From positions 124,001 through 188,000 of the forward strand of contig CAVEPA010000002.1 of NCBI GenBank assembly GCA_963617485.1: DNA of 64,000 nt. The letters are read 5' to 3'. Positions 1 through 7,969 of the stretch are shown one piece after another (the first letter of the stretch is position 1; each line of letters opens with the position of its first letter). A program made the translations under genes and the position numbers. Origin of the DNA: UBA1757 sp963617485. GTDB taxonomy: Bacteria; Bacteroidota; Bacteroidia; Bacteroidales; UBA1402. The notes beneath the pieces are model-generated. The model made no database searches, was not told the origin of the DNA, and saw only the letters and a program-made list of their open reading frames with translations.

Positions 1-2
1 TG

Positions 3-311
3 GTGGTGGCCACTGGCGGTGGTGCGGCCTGCTATGCCGACAATATCGACCTGATGAACCGTCAGGGCATCAGCATCTACTTGCGGGTGTCCGCCCTTGA
101 ACTCCAGCGCCGCCTGAGCGTTCCCAAACATCAGGCCAAGCGCCCGCTCATCAGCCAGCTCCCGGCTGACGAATTGCTCTCCCATATCCAGACCATGCTG
201 CAGCAGCGCGAACCCTATTACCTTAAAGCCCAATACATTGTAGATTGCACCGCTGCCCCCAAAGCCGAAAACCTGAAAAATATCCTAAACACTTTGCTTG
301 TTGCCGAATAG
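3..311 (+). CDS. aroK: Shikimate kinase, C-terminal part (cut by window start)
   Basis: Shikimate kinase phosphorylates the 3-hydroxyl of shikimate with ATP in the chorismate pathway and is cytosolic. The visible 102 residues begin in the conserved VATGGGA loop that binds shikimate and continue with the NIDLMNRQG..IYLRV strand and the RPLIS lid segment, followed by the QREPYY helix and the C-terminal VDCT...EN region typical of the family. Full enzymes are about 170-180 residues, so roughly the first 70 residues, including the Walker A motif, lie upstream of the window. The frame is open to the left edge; the GTG at position 3 is an internal codon, not the start. The convergent acetylesterase gene starts 18 bases after the stop. 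Confidence 0.85.
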   Translation: MVATGGGAACYADNIDLMNRQGISIYLRVSALELQRRLSVPKHQAKRPLISQLPADELLSHIQTMLQQREPYYLKAQYIVDCTAAPKAENLKNILNTLLVAE

Positions 312-329
312 CAATCTTCCCGTATGCAA

Positions 330-1511
330 TCAATTCCCGTCTGGCTTGGTTACATCCAGGTCGGTAGAAGGATACCAAACGAACTTCGTGAAGTCGTCTG
401 GAGTAGCCGGGTTGTAATCAACCCAGGTTGAGCGAAGATACTGCACAAGCGGCAAATCGAACTGCTTCATTCCCATCACCACCATTTTGGCCACCTCATA
501 CGCTCCATAAGGGTTGAAATGAGTATTGTCTTGTAACGCGGTTGGTTGATTGGGGTAGGTGTTGGCCGGATAGTGGACCAAAGCCTTCTTGCTGTCTTCG
601 AAGCCCAAGGTCTCGAAGAATGTGCGTGTCATGTCGTGTAGTTCAATGACGGGAACACCCTCTCGCTTCGCCACGGCACGCATGGCATCGGGATAATCGC
701 CATGTGTCTCTTGTATCTTGGAGTGCGTGTCATCGTCGAAGCGACGGCGCTGTGTAGGTGTGACAAAGATGACGTTGCCGCCTTTGGCACGCACCTCGTC
801 AATGAATTTCTTCAGATTGTAGGAGTAATTATACCAGGCTCCCGACCCTGCATTTTTCTCCTTTTGGTCGTTGTGCCCGAATTCGCAGATGACGTAGTCG
901 CCGGGTTTCATCATAGACAAGACCTTAGCCAAACGCTTCTGAGAGATAAAACTTGTGGCTGTCAGACCGCTTTCGGCATTGTTGGAGATACATACTTCAG
1001 GGCCGAACCAACAAGGTATCATCTGTCCCCAGCTTGCATACGGTTCATGCGACTGATCCACGACAGTCGAATTGCCGCAGAGGAACACCGTTGTGGCTGT
1101 CGTATCCGGTTCTATTTTGATGCTTTTGACGGCAGGAGCAGAACCGTAGAAGTCGAGTGTCAACTGGTCATCCCATGAGCGGCCGCCAACCTCGCGCGAT
1201 TTAAGGCGAACACTCTCTTTGTCGCTTATCTTGGGTGAGCGTTTGTTGACGACGAATTCATAGGTCTTGAATTCGCCGCGCTTGGTCGACACTTCGTTGA
1301 GCATCAGTCGTCGCGCCTCGGCTCTTACCACAGTTTTGGCCGCTTTCTTCTTCGAGCCGATGACGACAGTCACTTTGTAGTTGCCGTCGGGCACATCAAC
1401 GGAGTAGGTTGTGGGAATCTGTTTGCTCATGTCGACTTCGATGGTCTGGGCCTTTGCCGTCATCGGTAATAATAGGGCCAAGATAGCCCAGCATAATTTC
1501 TTCGTTTTCAT
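330..1511 (-). CDS. Secreted SGNH/GDSL esterase, CE12 rhamnogalacturonan acetylesterase type
   Basis: Likely removes acetyl groups from rhamnogalacturonan or related pectin. A signal peptide (about residues 1-22, ending TAKAQ) directs export. Residues about 30-135 form an extra N-terminal beta-rich domain, and the catalytic SGNH domain follows: block I FLCGNSTVVD near residue 146 with the nucleophilic Ser, block III EFGHND near residue 210, and block V DNTHFNPYG with the Asp and His of the triad near residue 330. The order and spacing fit carbohydrate esterase family 12. It is transcribed divergently from the GH2 gene, and the 257-base gap carries a TAnnTTTG box for it. The function is inferred from family; the acetylated substrate cannot be read from sequence. 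Confidence 0.8.
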   Translation of the reverse strand: MKTKKLCWAILALLLPMTAKAQTIEVDMSKQIPTTYSVDVPDGNYKVTVVIGSKKKAAKTVVRAEARRLMLNEVSTKRGEFKTYEFVVNKRSPKISDKESVRLKSREVGGRSWDDQLTLDFYGSAPAVKSIKIEPDTTATTVFLCGNSTVVDQSHEPYASWGQMIPCWFGPEVCISNNAESGLTATSFISQKRLAKVLSMMKPGDYVICEFGHNDQKEKNAGSGAWYNYSYNLKKFIDEVRAKGGNVIFVTPTQRRRFDDDTHSKIQETHGDYPDAMRAVAKREGVPVIELHDMTRTFFETLGFEDSKKALVHYPANTYPNQPTALQDNTHFNPYGAYEVAKMVVMGMKQFDLPLVQYLRSTWVDYNPATPDDFTKFVWYPSTDLDVTKPDGN

Positions 1512-1590
1512 ATTTCTTGTATTGTCATTGTCATCGCTAGCACAGCGCGTTTGAAAAGGTGTCTCTTTATATCATCTACAGTTATGGATG

Positions 1591-1598
1591 CAAAGTTA
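1591..1598 (-). promoter_or_regulatory. Probable -7 box for the CE12 esterase gene
   Basis: The minus strand reads TAACTTTG, an exact match to the Bacteroidetes -7 consensus TAnnTTTG, 80 bases before the ATG at 1511. I see no good TTTG -33 box at the right spacing, so this is a half-site call. For the divergent GH2 gene only a weaker TATATTTG at 1669-1676 is visible. Confidence 0.45.
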
Positions 1599-1768
1599 AT
1601 TTATTGGAGGACATATGAAGCTAGGGTCTGCGCTTTCTTTGCGATAAGGTAAAAGGTCAACATATCGGTATATTTGTCCGAAAGCGGATTTTTTGCGACA
1701 TTTGCGTTTCTTTCGCAGGCATCCTCATCGACAACGGTATCGAGAAGCTTAATAATAACCTCTATCGT

Positions 1769-4162
1769 ATGAACAGACATTTGATATCAAGCTTGGCCCT
1801 CCTGCTTTTGCTGGCTGGTTTACCTGCGAATGCGGGCGTACGCGACACCATCAACATCAATCGGGGATGGTCGTTCCATCGAGGTAACGAAGCTGAGGCC
1901 GTAACCATCGATTTGCCGCACGATTTCCAGATTTCGCAGCCTTGGGTAGAACCAGATGCCAGTGAGCTCCCCGACAACAATGATGTTGCCGCCAATCGTC
2001 GCAGCCGCCTCAGTGCCCGCGCATTCAAGGAAATGGGCATTGGCTGGTATCGCTACAGCCTTACCCCCGACCAACAATGGAAGGGCAAGCGCATCCTGCT
2101 CGATTTCCAGGGTATCATGCTGGTGGGCGACGTCTTTCTGAACGGCCAGCGCATCGGCGGTACCGACTACGGCTACCTGGGCTTCGATATGGACATTTCC
2201 AATGACTTGAAATGGGACGAAACGAACGAGATTGTTGTCAAGGCAGATACGCGAGACCCCAAGAACTCGCGCTGGTACACCGGCGGCGGCCTTTACCGCG
2301 ACGTGAACCTCATCGTGACGTGCAAGGACCTTTACTTCGCGCGCCATCCGCTCTATATCCGTACCGAAGGCAACAACAAGGTCAAGATTAAGGCGGAAAT
2401 TGTCAACCGTCAAAAACGGGCCGTTTCCGTTGAAGTGAAAATCTATAATGCTGAGGGACAGGTGGTGGCACAACAAAAGACGGACCTTCCCTACGTTGCC
2501 CAATGGCGCGACCACGAATTTGAACTGCCCGTGCTTGATATTCCCGCTGCCCAACTTTGGTCTTGCGAAACACCCTATTTGTATACAGCCCAGGTGAGTC
2601 TTTTCGGCAAAGACGGCAACATTGCCGACCAGGTAACCGACCAGTTCGGTATCCGCACCGTTGAGTTCGGCCCCGATTTCGGACTGAAACTTAACGGCGA
2701 GAAGGTGCTGCTCAAGGGCTATGCCAACCATCACACGCTGGGTGCCTTGGGTGCAGCGGCCTATCCGCGCGCCATCGAGAAGCGTCTCCGTCTGATGAAG
2801 GAGTTCGGCCTGAACCACGTGCGCTGCTCGCACAACCCCTACAGCGAAGACTTTATGGATATTTGCGACCGCTTGGGCATCCTCGTTGTGGATGAACTCT
2901 ACGACAAATGGACCCGACAGGCTGCCGGCGGACGGGTAGAATGGATGGATTTGTGGCAGAAAGATATTCCCGAATGGGTAAAGCGCGACCGCAACCATCC
3001 TTGCGTAGTGCTTTGGAGTTTGGGCAACGAATTGCAGCAGGAGGCATCCATGCCCTTTAACGACTGGGGCGTTACCGCCTATAAATTGCAAAAGGAGCTG
3101 TTGCATCGCTACGATGATACCCGCCTGACCACGGTGGCCATGCACCCGCGTTATCGCAATTGGCAAACCGATTCCTTGCCCTGCGACTTGGCGGTGGAAA
3201 CCGAAGTGAACTCCTACAACTACCGCTATATGTATTTCCCCGGCGACAGCAAACGCTTCCCCGACAAGATATTCTACCAGAGCGAAGCCAACAAGACCGG
3301 CATGGGCCCGAACTTTTTCGAAATGAATCTTGACAAGGTGGTGGGTTTGGCTTATTGGGGAGCCATCGATTATTTCGGTGAGAGTTTGGGCTGGCCCGCA
3401 AAAGGATGGAGTCAAGGTGTTTTCGATATTGCCTTGCAACCCAAGCCCGATGCCTATTTCGTCAAGAGTATGTTTTCCGACCAACCCGTTGTGCATATCG
3501 GTATCGTTGAACATACTGGCAAGAACTCGCAGTGGAATGGTTTTGATATCGGTTCTTCAAGGCTTTCTGAAAACTGGAACCGTCAGGCCGGCGAAAAGCT
3601 GACGCTCTTTACCTACACCAACGGCGACGAAGTGGAACTCTTGCTCAATGGCAAGAGTCTGGGTGTGAAAAAGAACACGCTCGACCCCAAGCAGCGCAAC
3701 CGTATCAGGTGGGACAATATCGTTTATGAACCCGGCAAGTTGGTGGCCATAGCCCGTCAGGACGGCAAAGAAACGGCCCGTCATCAGATAGAGACAACGG
3801 GGCCGGCCGTGAAGCTGAAATTGGAGCCGGATGTCCAGACTTGGTTGGCGGACGGAATGGACTTGATGCATGTGCGCGTGTATGCTGTCGATAAGAAGGG
3901 CCGTAGAGTTCCCTTGACCGATGACAAACTGCGATTCTCTGTCACGGGCCCGGCTGCTATTGTTGCGGTAGACAACGGCAATATCGTTTCAGACGAGCTC
4001 TCTACCGGCAATTGTCAGTTGGCTACCGAGGCGGAGCGCAGTCTCTATGATGGTTCGGCTTTGGTTATTCTCCGTTCCAAAGATGTGGCAGGCAAAGTGA
4101 CGCTCAGCGTTGCCTCCGACCAATACAAGACAGCAAACAGTATTTTAAAGACGACAAAATAA
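1769..4162 (+). CDS. Secreted glycoside hydrolase family 2 (beta-galactosidase/beta-uronidase type)
   Basis: Retaining exo-beta-glycosidase of the GH2 fold, exported by a signal peptide (residues 1-23, ending in LPANAG). The order is a sugar-binding domain (about 25-190), an immunoglobulin-like domain (190-300), a TIM barrel (300-590), and C-terminal beta domains including a DUF4982-like segment (TYTNGDEVELLLNGKSLG). The acid/base Glu sits in WSLGNEL near residue 422 and the probable nucleophile in FYQSEANK near residue 505; the NHH and RCSHNPYS substrate-pocket motifs are present. It starts the cluster with an SDR oxidoreductase 11 bases downstream and mannonate dehydratase next. That context favours a substrate releasing a hexuronate, such as a beta-glucuronide, over plain lactose, but sequence alone does not decide. 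Confidence 0.85.
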   Translation: MNRHLISSLALLLLLAGLPANAGVRDTININRGWSFHRGNEAEAVTIDLPHDFQISQPWVEPDASELPDNNDVAANRRSRLSARAFKEMGIGWYRYSLTPDQQWKGKRILLDFQGIMLVGDVFLNGQRIGGTDYGYLGFDMDISNDLKWDETNEIVVKADTRDPKNSRWYTGGGLYRDVNLIVTCKDLYFARHPLYIRTEGNNKVKIKAEIVNRQKRAVSVEVKIYNAEGQVVAQQKTDLPYVAQWRDHEFELPVLDIPAAQLWSCETPYLYTAQVSLFGKDGNIADQVTDQFGIRTVEFGPDFGLKLNGEKVLLKGYANHHTLGALGAAAYPRAIEKRLRLMKEFGLNHVRCSHNPYSEDFMDICDRLGILVVDELYDKWTRQAAGGRVEWMDLWQKDIPEWVKRDRNHPCVVLWSLGNELQQEASMPFNDWGVTAYKLQKELLHRYDDTRLTTVAMHPRYRNWQTDSLPCDLAVETEVNSYNYRYMYFPGDSKRFPDKIFYQSEANKTGMGPNFFEMNLDKVVGLAYWGAIDYFGESLGWPAKGWSQGVFDIALQPKPDAYFVKSMFSDQPVVHIGIVEHTGKNSQWNGFDIGSSRLSENWNRQAGEKLTLFTYTNGDEVELLLNGKSLGVKKNTLDPKQRNRIRWDNIVYEPGKLVAIARQDGKETARHQIETTGPAVKLKLEPDVQTWLADGMDLMHVRVYAVDKKGRRVPLTDDKLRFSVTGPAAIVAVDNGNIVSDELSTGNCQLATEAERSLYDGSALVILRSKDVAGKVTLSVASDQYKTANSILKTTK

Positions 4163-4173
4163 ATTCTAATAAA

Positions 4174-4986
4174 ATGTCAAGCTTATTCAACATCAAAGAC
4201 TACGTGGTAGTCATCACCGGCGGCACGGGTGTGCTGGGCCGTGCCATTGCAAAGTATCTCGCGCTCGAAGGCGCAAAAGTTGTCATCTGCGGACGCAAGG
4301 AGGATGTCGGAGCAGCTATTGTGGCTGATATCACCGCTGCGGGCGGCGCTTGCGAATTTGTCAAGATGGATGTGATGGACCAGGCTCTGGTACAGCAGTG
4401 CTGCGACTATATTGTCAAGAAATATGGTCGGGTGGATACGCTGCTCAACGCTGCTGGCGGCAATATGAAAGGTGCCACCATCGGCCCCGACCAAACCTTC
4501 TTCGACCTTAGTGCCGAGGCTTTCCAGACCGTACTCGGCCTTAACCTTACCGGGACGGTGATTCCGACTCAAGTTTTCCTCAAACCTATGGTGGCTCAAG
4601 GCAAGGGTAGCATCATCAACTTTTCGTCGATGGCGGCTTTCCGCCCGATGACACGCGTGTGCGGTTACGCGGCTGCCAAGGCTGGCATTTCCAATTTTAC
4701 GGCTTACATGGCCCATGAATGTGCTTGCAAGTTCGGCGAAGGTATCCGCGTCAACGCCATTGCCCCGGGCTTCTTTATCACCGAGCAGAACCGTGCGCTC
4801 TTGACCAACCCCGACGGCAGCTACACACAGCGCGGCCAAGACGTAATCCGTCAGACTCCTTTCGGCCGTATGGGTCGACCCGAAGAACTTTGCGGCACCA
4901 TCCATTACCTGATGTCGGATGCGGCCAGCTTCGTTACCGGCACTGTGGCTGTGGTAGACGGCGGTTTCAATACTTTTACAATGTAA
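4174..4986 (+). CDS. SDR-family oxidoreductase, probable D-mannonate (fructuronate) oxidoreductase
   Basis: A classical short-chain dehydrogenase of 270 residues. The NAD(P)-binding motif TGGTGVLG lies at about residues 14-21, an NAAGG-type motif at about 91-96, the catalytic Ser in INFSSMAA, and YAAAK (Tyr and Lys) near residue 168; the C-terminus has DGGFNT. Because it is 11 bases after the GH2 gene and 18 bases before uxuA, the likely reaction is fructuronate reduction to D-mannonate, the step before mannonate dehydratase. Several Bacteroidetes and Firmicutes use an SDR instead of the long-chain UxuB for this. The substrate is therefore an inference from neighbours; the SDR fold and cofactor site are seen directly. 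Confidence 0.8.
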   Translation: MSSLFNIKDYVVVITGGTGVLGRAIAKYLALEGAKVVICGRKEDVGAAIVADITAAGGACEFVKMDVMDQALVQQCCDYIVKKYGRVDTLLNAAGGNMKGATIGPDQTFFDLSAEAFQTVLGLNLTGTVIPTQVFLKPMVAQGKGSIINFSSMAAFRPMTRVCGYAAAKAGISNFTAYMAHECACKFGEGIRVNAIAPGFFITEQNRALLTNPDGSYTQRGQDVIRQTPFGRMGRPEELCGTIHYLMSDAASFVTGTVAVVDGGFNTFTM

Positions 4987-5004
4987 TTTTATTCCGATAG
5001 AATT

Positions 5005-6285
5005 ATGGAAAGAACTTGGAGATGGTTTGGTAAGAACGACAAGATTACGCTTGCCATGCTCAAACAAATAGGGGTTGAAGGCATCGTGACGGCTTTGCAC
5101 GATGTTCCTCTCGGTCAGGTATGGACACGCGAGAAAATCCGCGACCTCAAGCAGTATATCGAATCTTATGGTCTGCGCTGGTCGGTGGTGGAATCCTTGC
5201 CCGTAACGGAAACCATCAAGTATGGTGGCCCCGACCGTCAGCAACAGATTGAGGTCTACCAGGAGTCTTTGGCCAATCTGGGCAAGGAAGGCATCCATTG
5301 CGTTTGCTACAATTTTATGCCTGTGCTCGATTGGGCACGTACCGACCTTAACCACGCCAACCCGAACGGCACTACCAACCTTTATTTCAACTGGGCTGAG
5401 TTCGCCTATTTCGATATCTATATCTTGCAGCGTGCCGGGGCGAAAGAAGAGTGGGAGAACATCGTGAAGGGTAATGGCTCAACGGTTTCCAAGGCGCTTT
5501 GCGGCCGCGACCTGCTGGCAGAGGTGGAAGCTATTCATGCCCAAGCCAACGCCAAATACGACCACGATTTGGTGGAAACCATCGTCATCAAGACCCAGGG
5601 TTTTGTCAGCGGCAACTTCAAAGAGGGAGATGATAAACCTGTCGAGCTTTTCCGTCAGTTGTTGGCTCTTTATCAAGGCGTTACCAAAGAGCAGCTCCGC
5701 GACAACATGAAGACTTGGCTCGAAGCCATCATGCCCGTTTGCGACGAGTACGACATTGATATGTGCGTACATCCCGACGACCCGCCCTTCCCCATTTTGG
5801 GCTTGCCGCGCATTGTCAATTCCCGCGAAGATATTCGCTGGTTCCTCAATGCCGTACCTAATTTGCATAATGGCCTTACCTTCTGCGCCGGTAGCCTGTC
5901 GGCCGGCGGACACAACGACATCACGGCACTCGCCGAGGAGTTCCATTCCCGCACGCATTTTGTACACCTGCGTTCGTGTCATATCTTCCCCAACGGAGAC
6001 TTTACCGAAGCCAGCCATCTTGGCGGGCGTGCCGACCTTGTCGCTTTGGCCCATATATTCGAGAAGGAAGAACAGGAACGAATCCGTACGCGTCAGGAAG
6101 CCACCCGAAAACTGCCTATGCGAGTCGACCATGGTATGACTATGCTCGGCGATGCCGACAAAGGATACAATGCGGGCTATTCCTTTATGGGACGTATGTT
6201 CGGACTGGCGCAAGTGCAGGGTATCCTCTGTGCTGTCGACAAAGAACTGGGCATCAAGTATACCCAGCCCGGATTTTTCGAGTAA
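5005..6285 (+). CDS. uxuA: Mannonate dehydratase
   Basis: Dehydrates D-mannonate to 2-keto-3-deoxygluconate in hexuronate catabolism; a cytosolic Fe2+/Mn2+ TIM-barrel enzyme. Recognisable blocks are the N-terminal TWRWFGKNDKITL and GVEGIVTALHDVP segments, CYNFMPVLDW, the metal-site region CVHPDDPPFPILGLPRIVN and the C-terminal LRVDHG-like block (MRVDHGMTMLGD). At 426 residues it is slightly longer than the common 390-400. It is the last gene of the GH2-SDR-uxuA run, ending 12 bases before a convergent gene. KdgK and KdgA, needed for the next steps, are not in the window. Confidence 0.93.
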   Translation: MERTWRWFGKNDKITLAMLKQIGVEGIVTALHDVPLGQVWTREKIRDLKQYIESYGLRWSVVESLPVTETIKYGGPDRQQQIEVYQESLANLGKEGIHCVCYNFMPVLDWARTDLNHANPNGTTNLYFNWAEFAYFDIYILQRAGAKEEWENIVKGNGSTVSKALCGRDLLAEVEAIHAQANAKYDHDLVETIVIKTQGFVSGNFKEGDDKPVELFRQLLALYQGVTKEQLRDNMKTWLEAIMPVCDEYDIDMCVHPDDPPFPILGLPRIVNSREDIRWFLNAVPNLHNGLTFCAGSLSAGGHNDITALAEEFHSRTHFVHLRSCHIFPNGDFTEASHLGGRADLVALAHIFEKEEQERIRTRQEATRKLPMRVDHGMTMLGDADKGYNAGYSFMGRMFGLAQVQGILCAVDKELGIKYTQPGFFE

Positions 6286-6297
6286 GATGTTAGTTAG

Positions 6298-7842
6298 CTA
6301 TAACCGCCTCTCGGCCCAGTCTTCGCGGTCGAGTTGGCGGTAAGAGATGGCTTCTGCCAAGTGTTGTGGGGCTATCTGTGCGCTGCCTTCCAAATCGGCG
6401 ATGCTACGGGCCACTTTGAGGATGCGGCTGTAGGCGCGGGCTGAAAGGTTCAGTTTCTCCATGGCATTGCGCAGCAGCGCCTGCCCTTGTCTGTCGATAG
6501 TGGCGTGGGTCTGCAGGAGCGAAGCGTCCATTTGTGCATTGCAGTAAACACCCGGCGTGTCGGCAAAGCGTTCTTGCTGAAGAGCACGGGCCTGCACCAC
6601 ACGTTGACGTACGCTCTCGCTTGACTCCTCTTTTTGCCGGCTACTCATGTCGTCGTACGACAAAGGTGCAATCTCTATCTGCAAGTCGAAGCGGTCGAGC
6701 AGGGGGCCGCTGATGCGATTCAGATATTTTCTTACTTGACCGGGCGAACATACACAAGGTTTGGTTGGATGATTGTAATAGCCGCACGGGCAGGGATTCA
6801 TCGAGGCAATCAGTATAAAATCGGCCGGGAAATCCACGCTGTAGCGCGAGCGCGAGATGTGCACACGGCGGTCTTCCAAGGGTTGGCGTAACACTTCCAG
6901 TACCGAACGTGGAAATTCTGGCAGCTCGTCAAGATAGAGAACGCCGTTATGCGCCAGCGAAATCTCGCCCGGTTGCGGATGGTTGCCACCGCCAATCATG
7001 GCTACGGCACTGATGCTGTGATGCGGTGAACGGAAAGGTCTGATGCTGAGAATCTGGCCGTTTTCGCCCGTCTTGCCGGCCACGGAATGTATTTTGGTGG
7101 TTTCGATGGCCTCTTCTCTCGACATGGGTGGCAAGATACCCGGTATGCACTTGGCTATCATCGACTTGCCGGCTCCAGGCGGCCCTATCATGATAAGATT
7201 GTGCCCTCCGCAGCAGGCTATCTCGACGGCGCGTTTCACACTGGCTTGCCCTTTGACCATGCTCAGGTCTTCGGGGCAGAGGTGGCCCGCCGCGTCCGCG
7301 GCGGGCCCCTCATCGCAAAACGCAGCCATCGCTTTTTCACCGCACAAATGCGTCTTCAGTTCTTTGAGATGATGCACGGCAAAAACCTCCAAGCCTTCGA
7401 TGGCCGAAGCTTCACGCGCGTTCTGGTAAGGCACGTAGAGTTTGTGTAACCCCAACTCTTTGCAAAGCACCGCTACCGGCAATACCCCGTTGACCGCTTG
7501 CAAACTGCCGTCCAGCGAAAGTTCGCCGATGAAAAGGCTGTCTTCTACCGCTTCTTTGGGAAAATGATCGCCGGCCAACATTAGCCCAACGGCCAAGGGA
7601 AGGTCGTAGCTGGTACCCTCTTTGCGGATATTGGCGGGCGACAGATTGACAATAACCTGTTTGCGAGGAATGTTCATTCCGTTCATCTGCAGGGCCGAAG
7701 CAATGCGCTCGTGGCTTTCTCTGACAGCGTTGTCGGGAAGTCCGACAATGGAGAATCGGATGCCGCGCGATACGTGAATTTCGATGGAAACGGGCAGGGC
7801 CTCTATGCCCTGAAGAGCCGCTGTGTGAATTCTTACAAGCAT
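6298..7842 (-). CDS. YifB/ComM family Mg-chelatase-like AAA+ ATPase
   Basis: ComM/YifB proteins are hexameric helicases linked to branch migration during natural transformation and recombination; the role in Bacteroidetes is not established. The N-terminal ChlI-like domain (about 1-170) has the GLPDNAVRESHERI block; the AAA+ core has Walker A GPPGAGKS near residue 215, Walker B YLDELPEF near residue 300, and a cysteine cluster NPCPCGYY...KPCVC. A longer open frame reaches 7887, but the ATG at 7842 (MLVRIHTAALQGIEA) matches the usual family start, and a TATCTTTG promoter box at 7876-7883 lies inside the longer version, so I use 7842. An 11-bp GC-only palindrome sits inside the gene at 7284-7307. 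Confidence 0.9.
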   Translation of the reverse strand: MLVRIHTAALQGIEALPVSIEIHVSRGIRFSIVGLPDNAVRESHERIASALQMNGMNIPRKQVIVNLSPANIRKEGTSYDLPLAVGLMLAGDHFPKEAVEDSLFIGELSLDGSLQAVNGVLPVAVLCKELGLHKLYVPYQNAREASAIEGLEVFAVHHLKELKTHLCGEKAMAAFCDEGPAADAAGHLCPEDLSMVKGQASVKRAVEIACCGGHNLIMIGPPGAGKSMIAKCIPGILPPMSREEAIETTKIHSVAGKTGENGQILSIRPFRSPHHSISAVAMIGGGNHPQPGEISLAHNGVLYLDELPEFPRSVLEVLRQPLEDRRVHISRSRYSVDFPADFILIASMNPCPCGYYNHPTKPCVCSPGQVRKYLNRISGPLLDRFDLQIEIAPLSYDDMSSRQKEESSESVRQRVVQARALQQERFADTPGVYCNAQMDASLLQTHATIDRQGQALLRNAMEKLNLSARAYSRILKVARSIADLEGSAQIAPQHLAEAISYRQLDREDWAERRL

Positions 7843-7875
7843 AAAATATGTTAATACGGTGTTAGAAAGGATATG

Positions 7876-7883
7876 CAAAGATA
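7876..7883 (-). promoter_or_regulatory. -7 promoter box for the ComM-like gene
   Basis: TATCTTTG on the minus strand, exact TAnnTTTG, 34 bases before the chosen ATG. The matching -33 region is weak. It supports the shorter start of the downstream gene. Confidence 0.5.
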
Positions 7884-7927
7884 ACACACAATTTACATTA
7901 ACAGCAAGCAGTTAGTCAAAAAATATG

Positions 7928-7935
7928 TACTTTTG
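7928..7935 (+). promoter_or_regulatory. -7 promoter box for the DUF1846 gene
   Basis: TACTTTTG (TAnnTTTG) 35 bases before the ATG at 7970. It overlaps the first codons of the longer possible frame from 7925 and so argues for the 7970 start. Confidence 0.5.
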
Positions 7936-7969
7936 CCGCTTGATTATTTGGCATAAAAATTTCACCGCT

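Noticed and set aside
1820..3514. 564-codon frame opposite the GH2 gene
   Set aside because: Antisense shadow of a gene with clear GH2 motifs.
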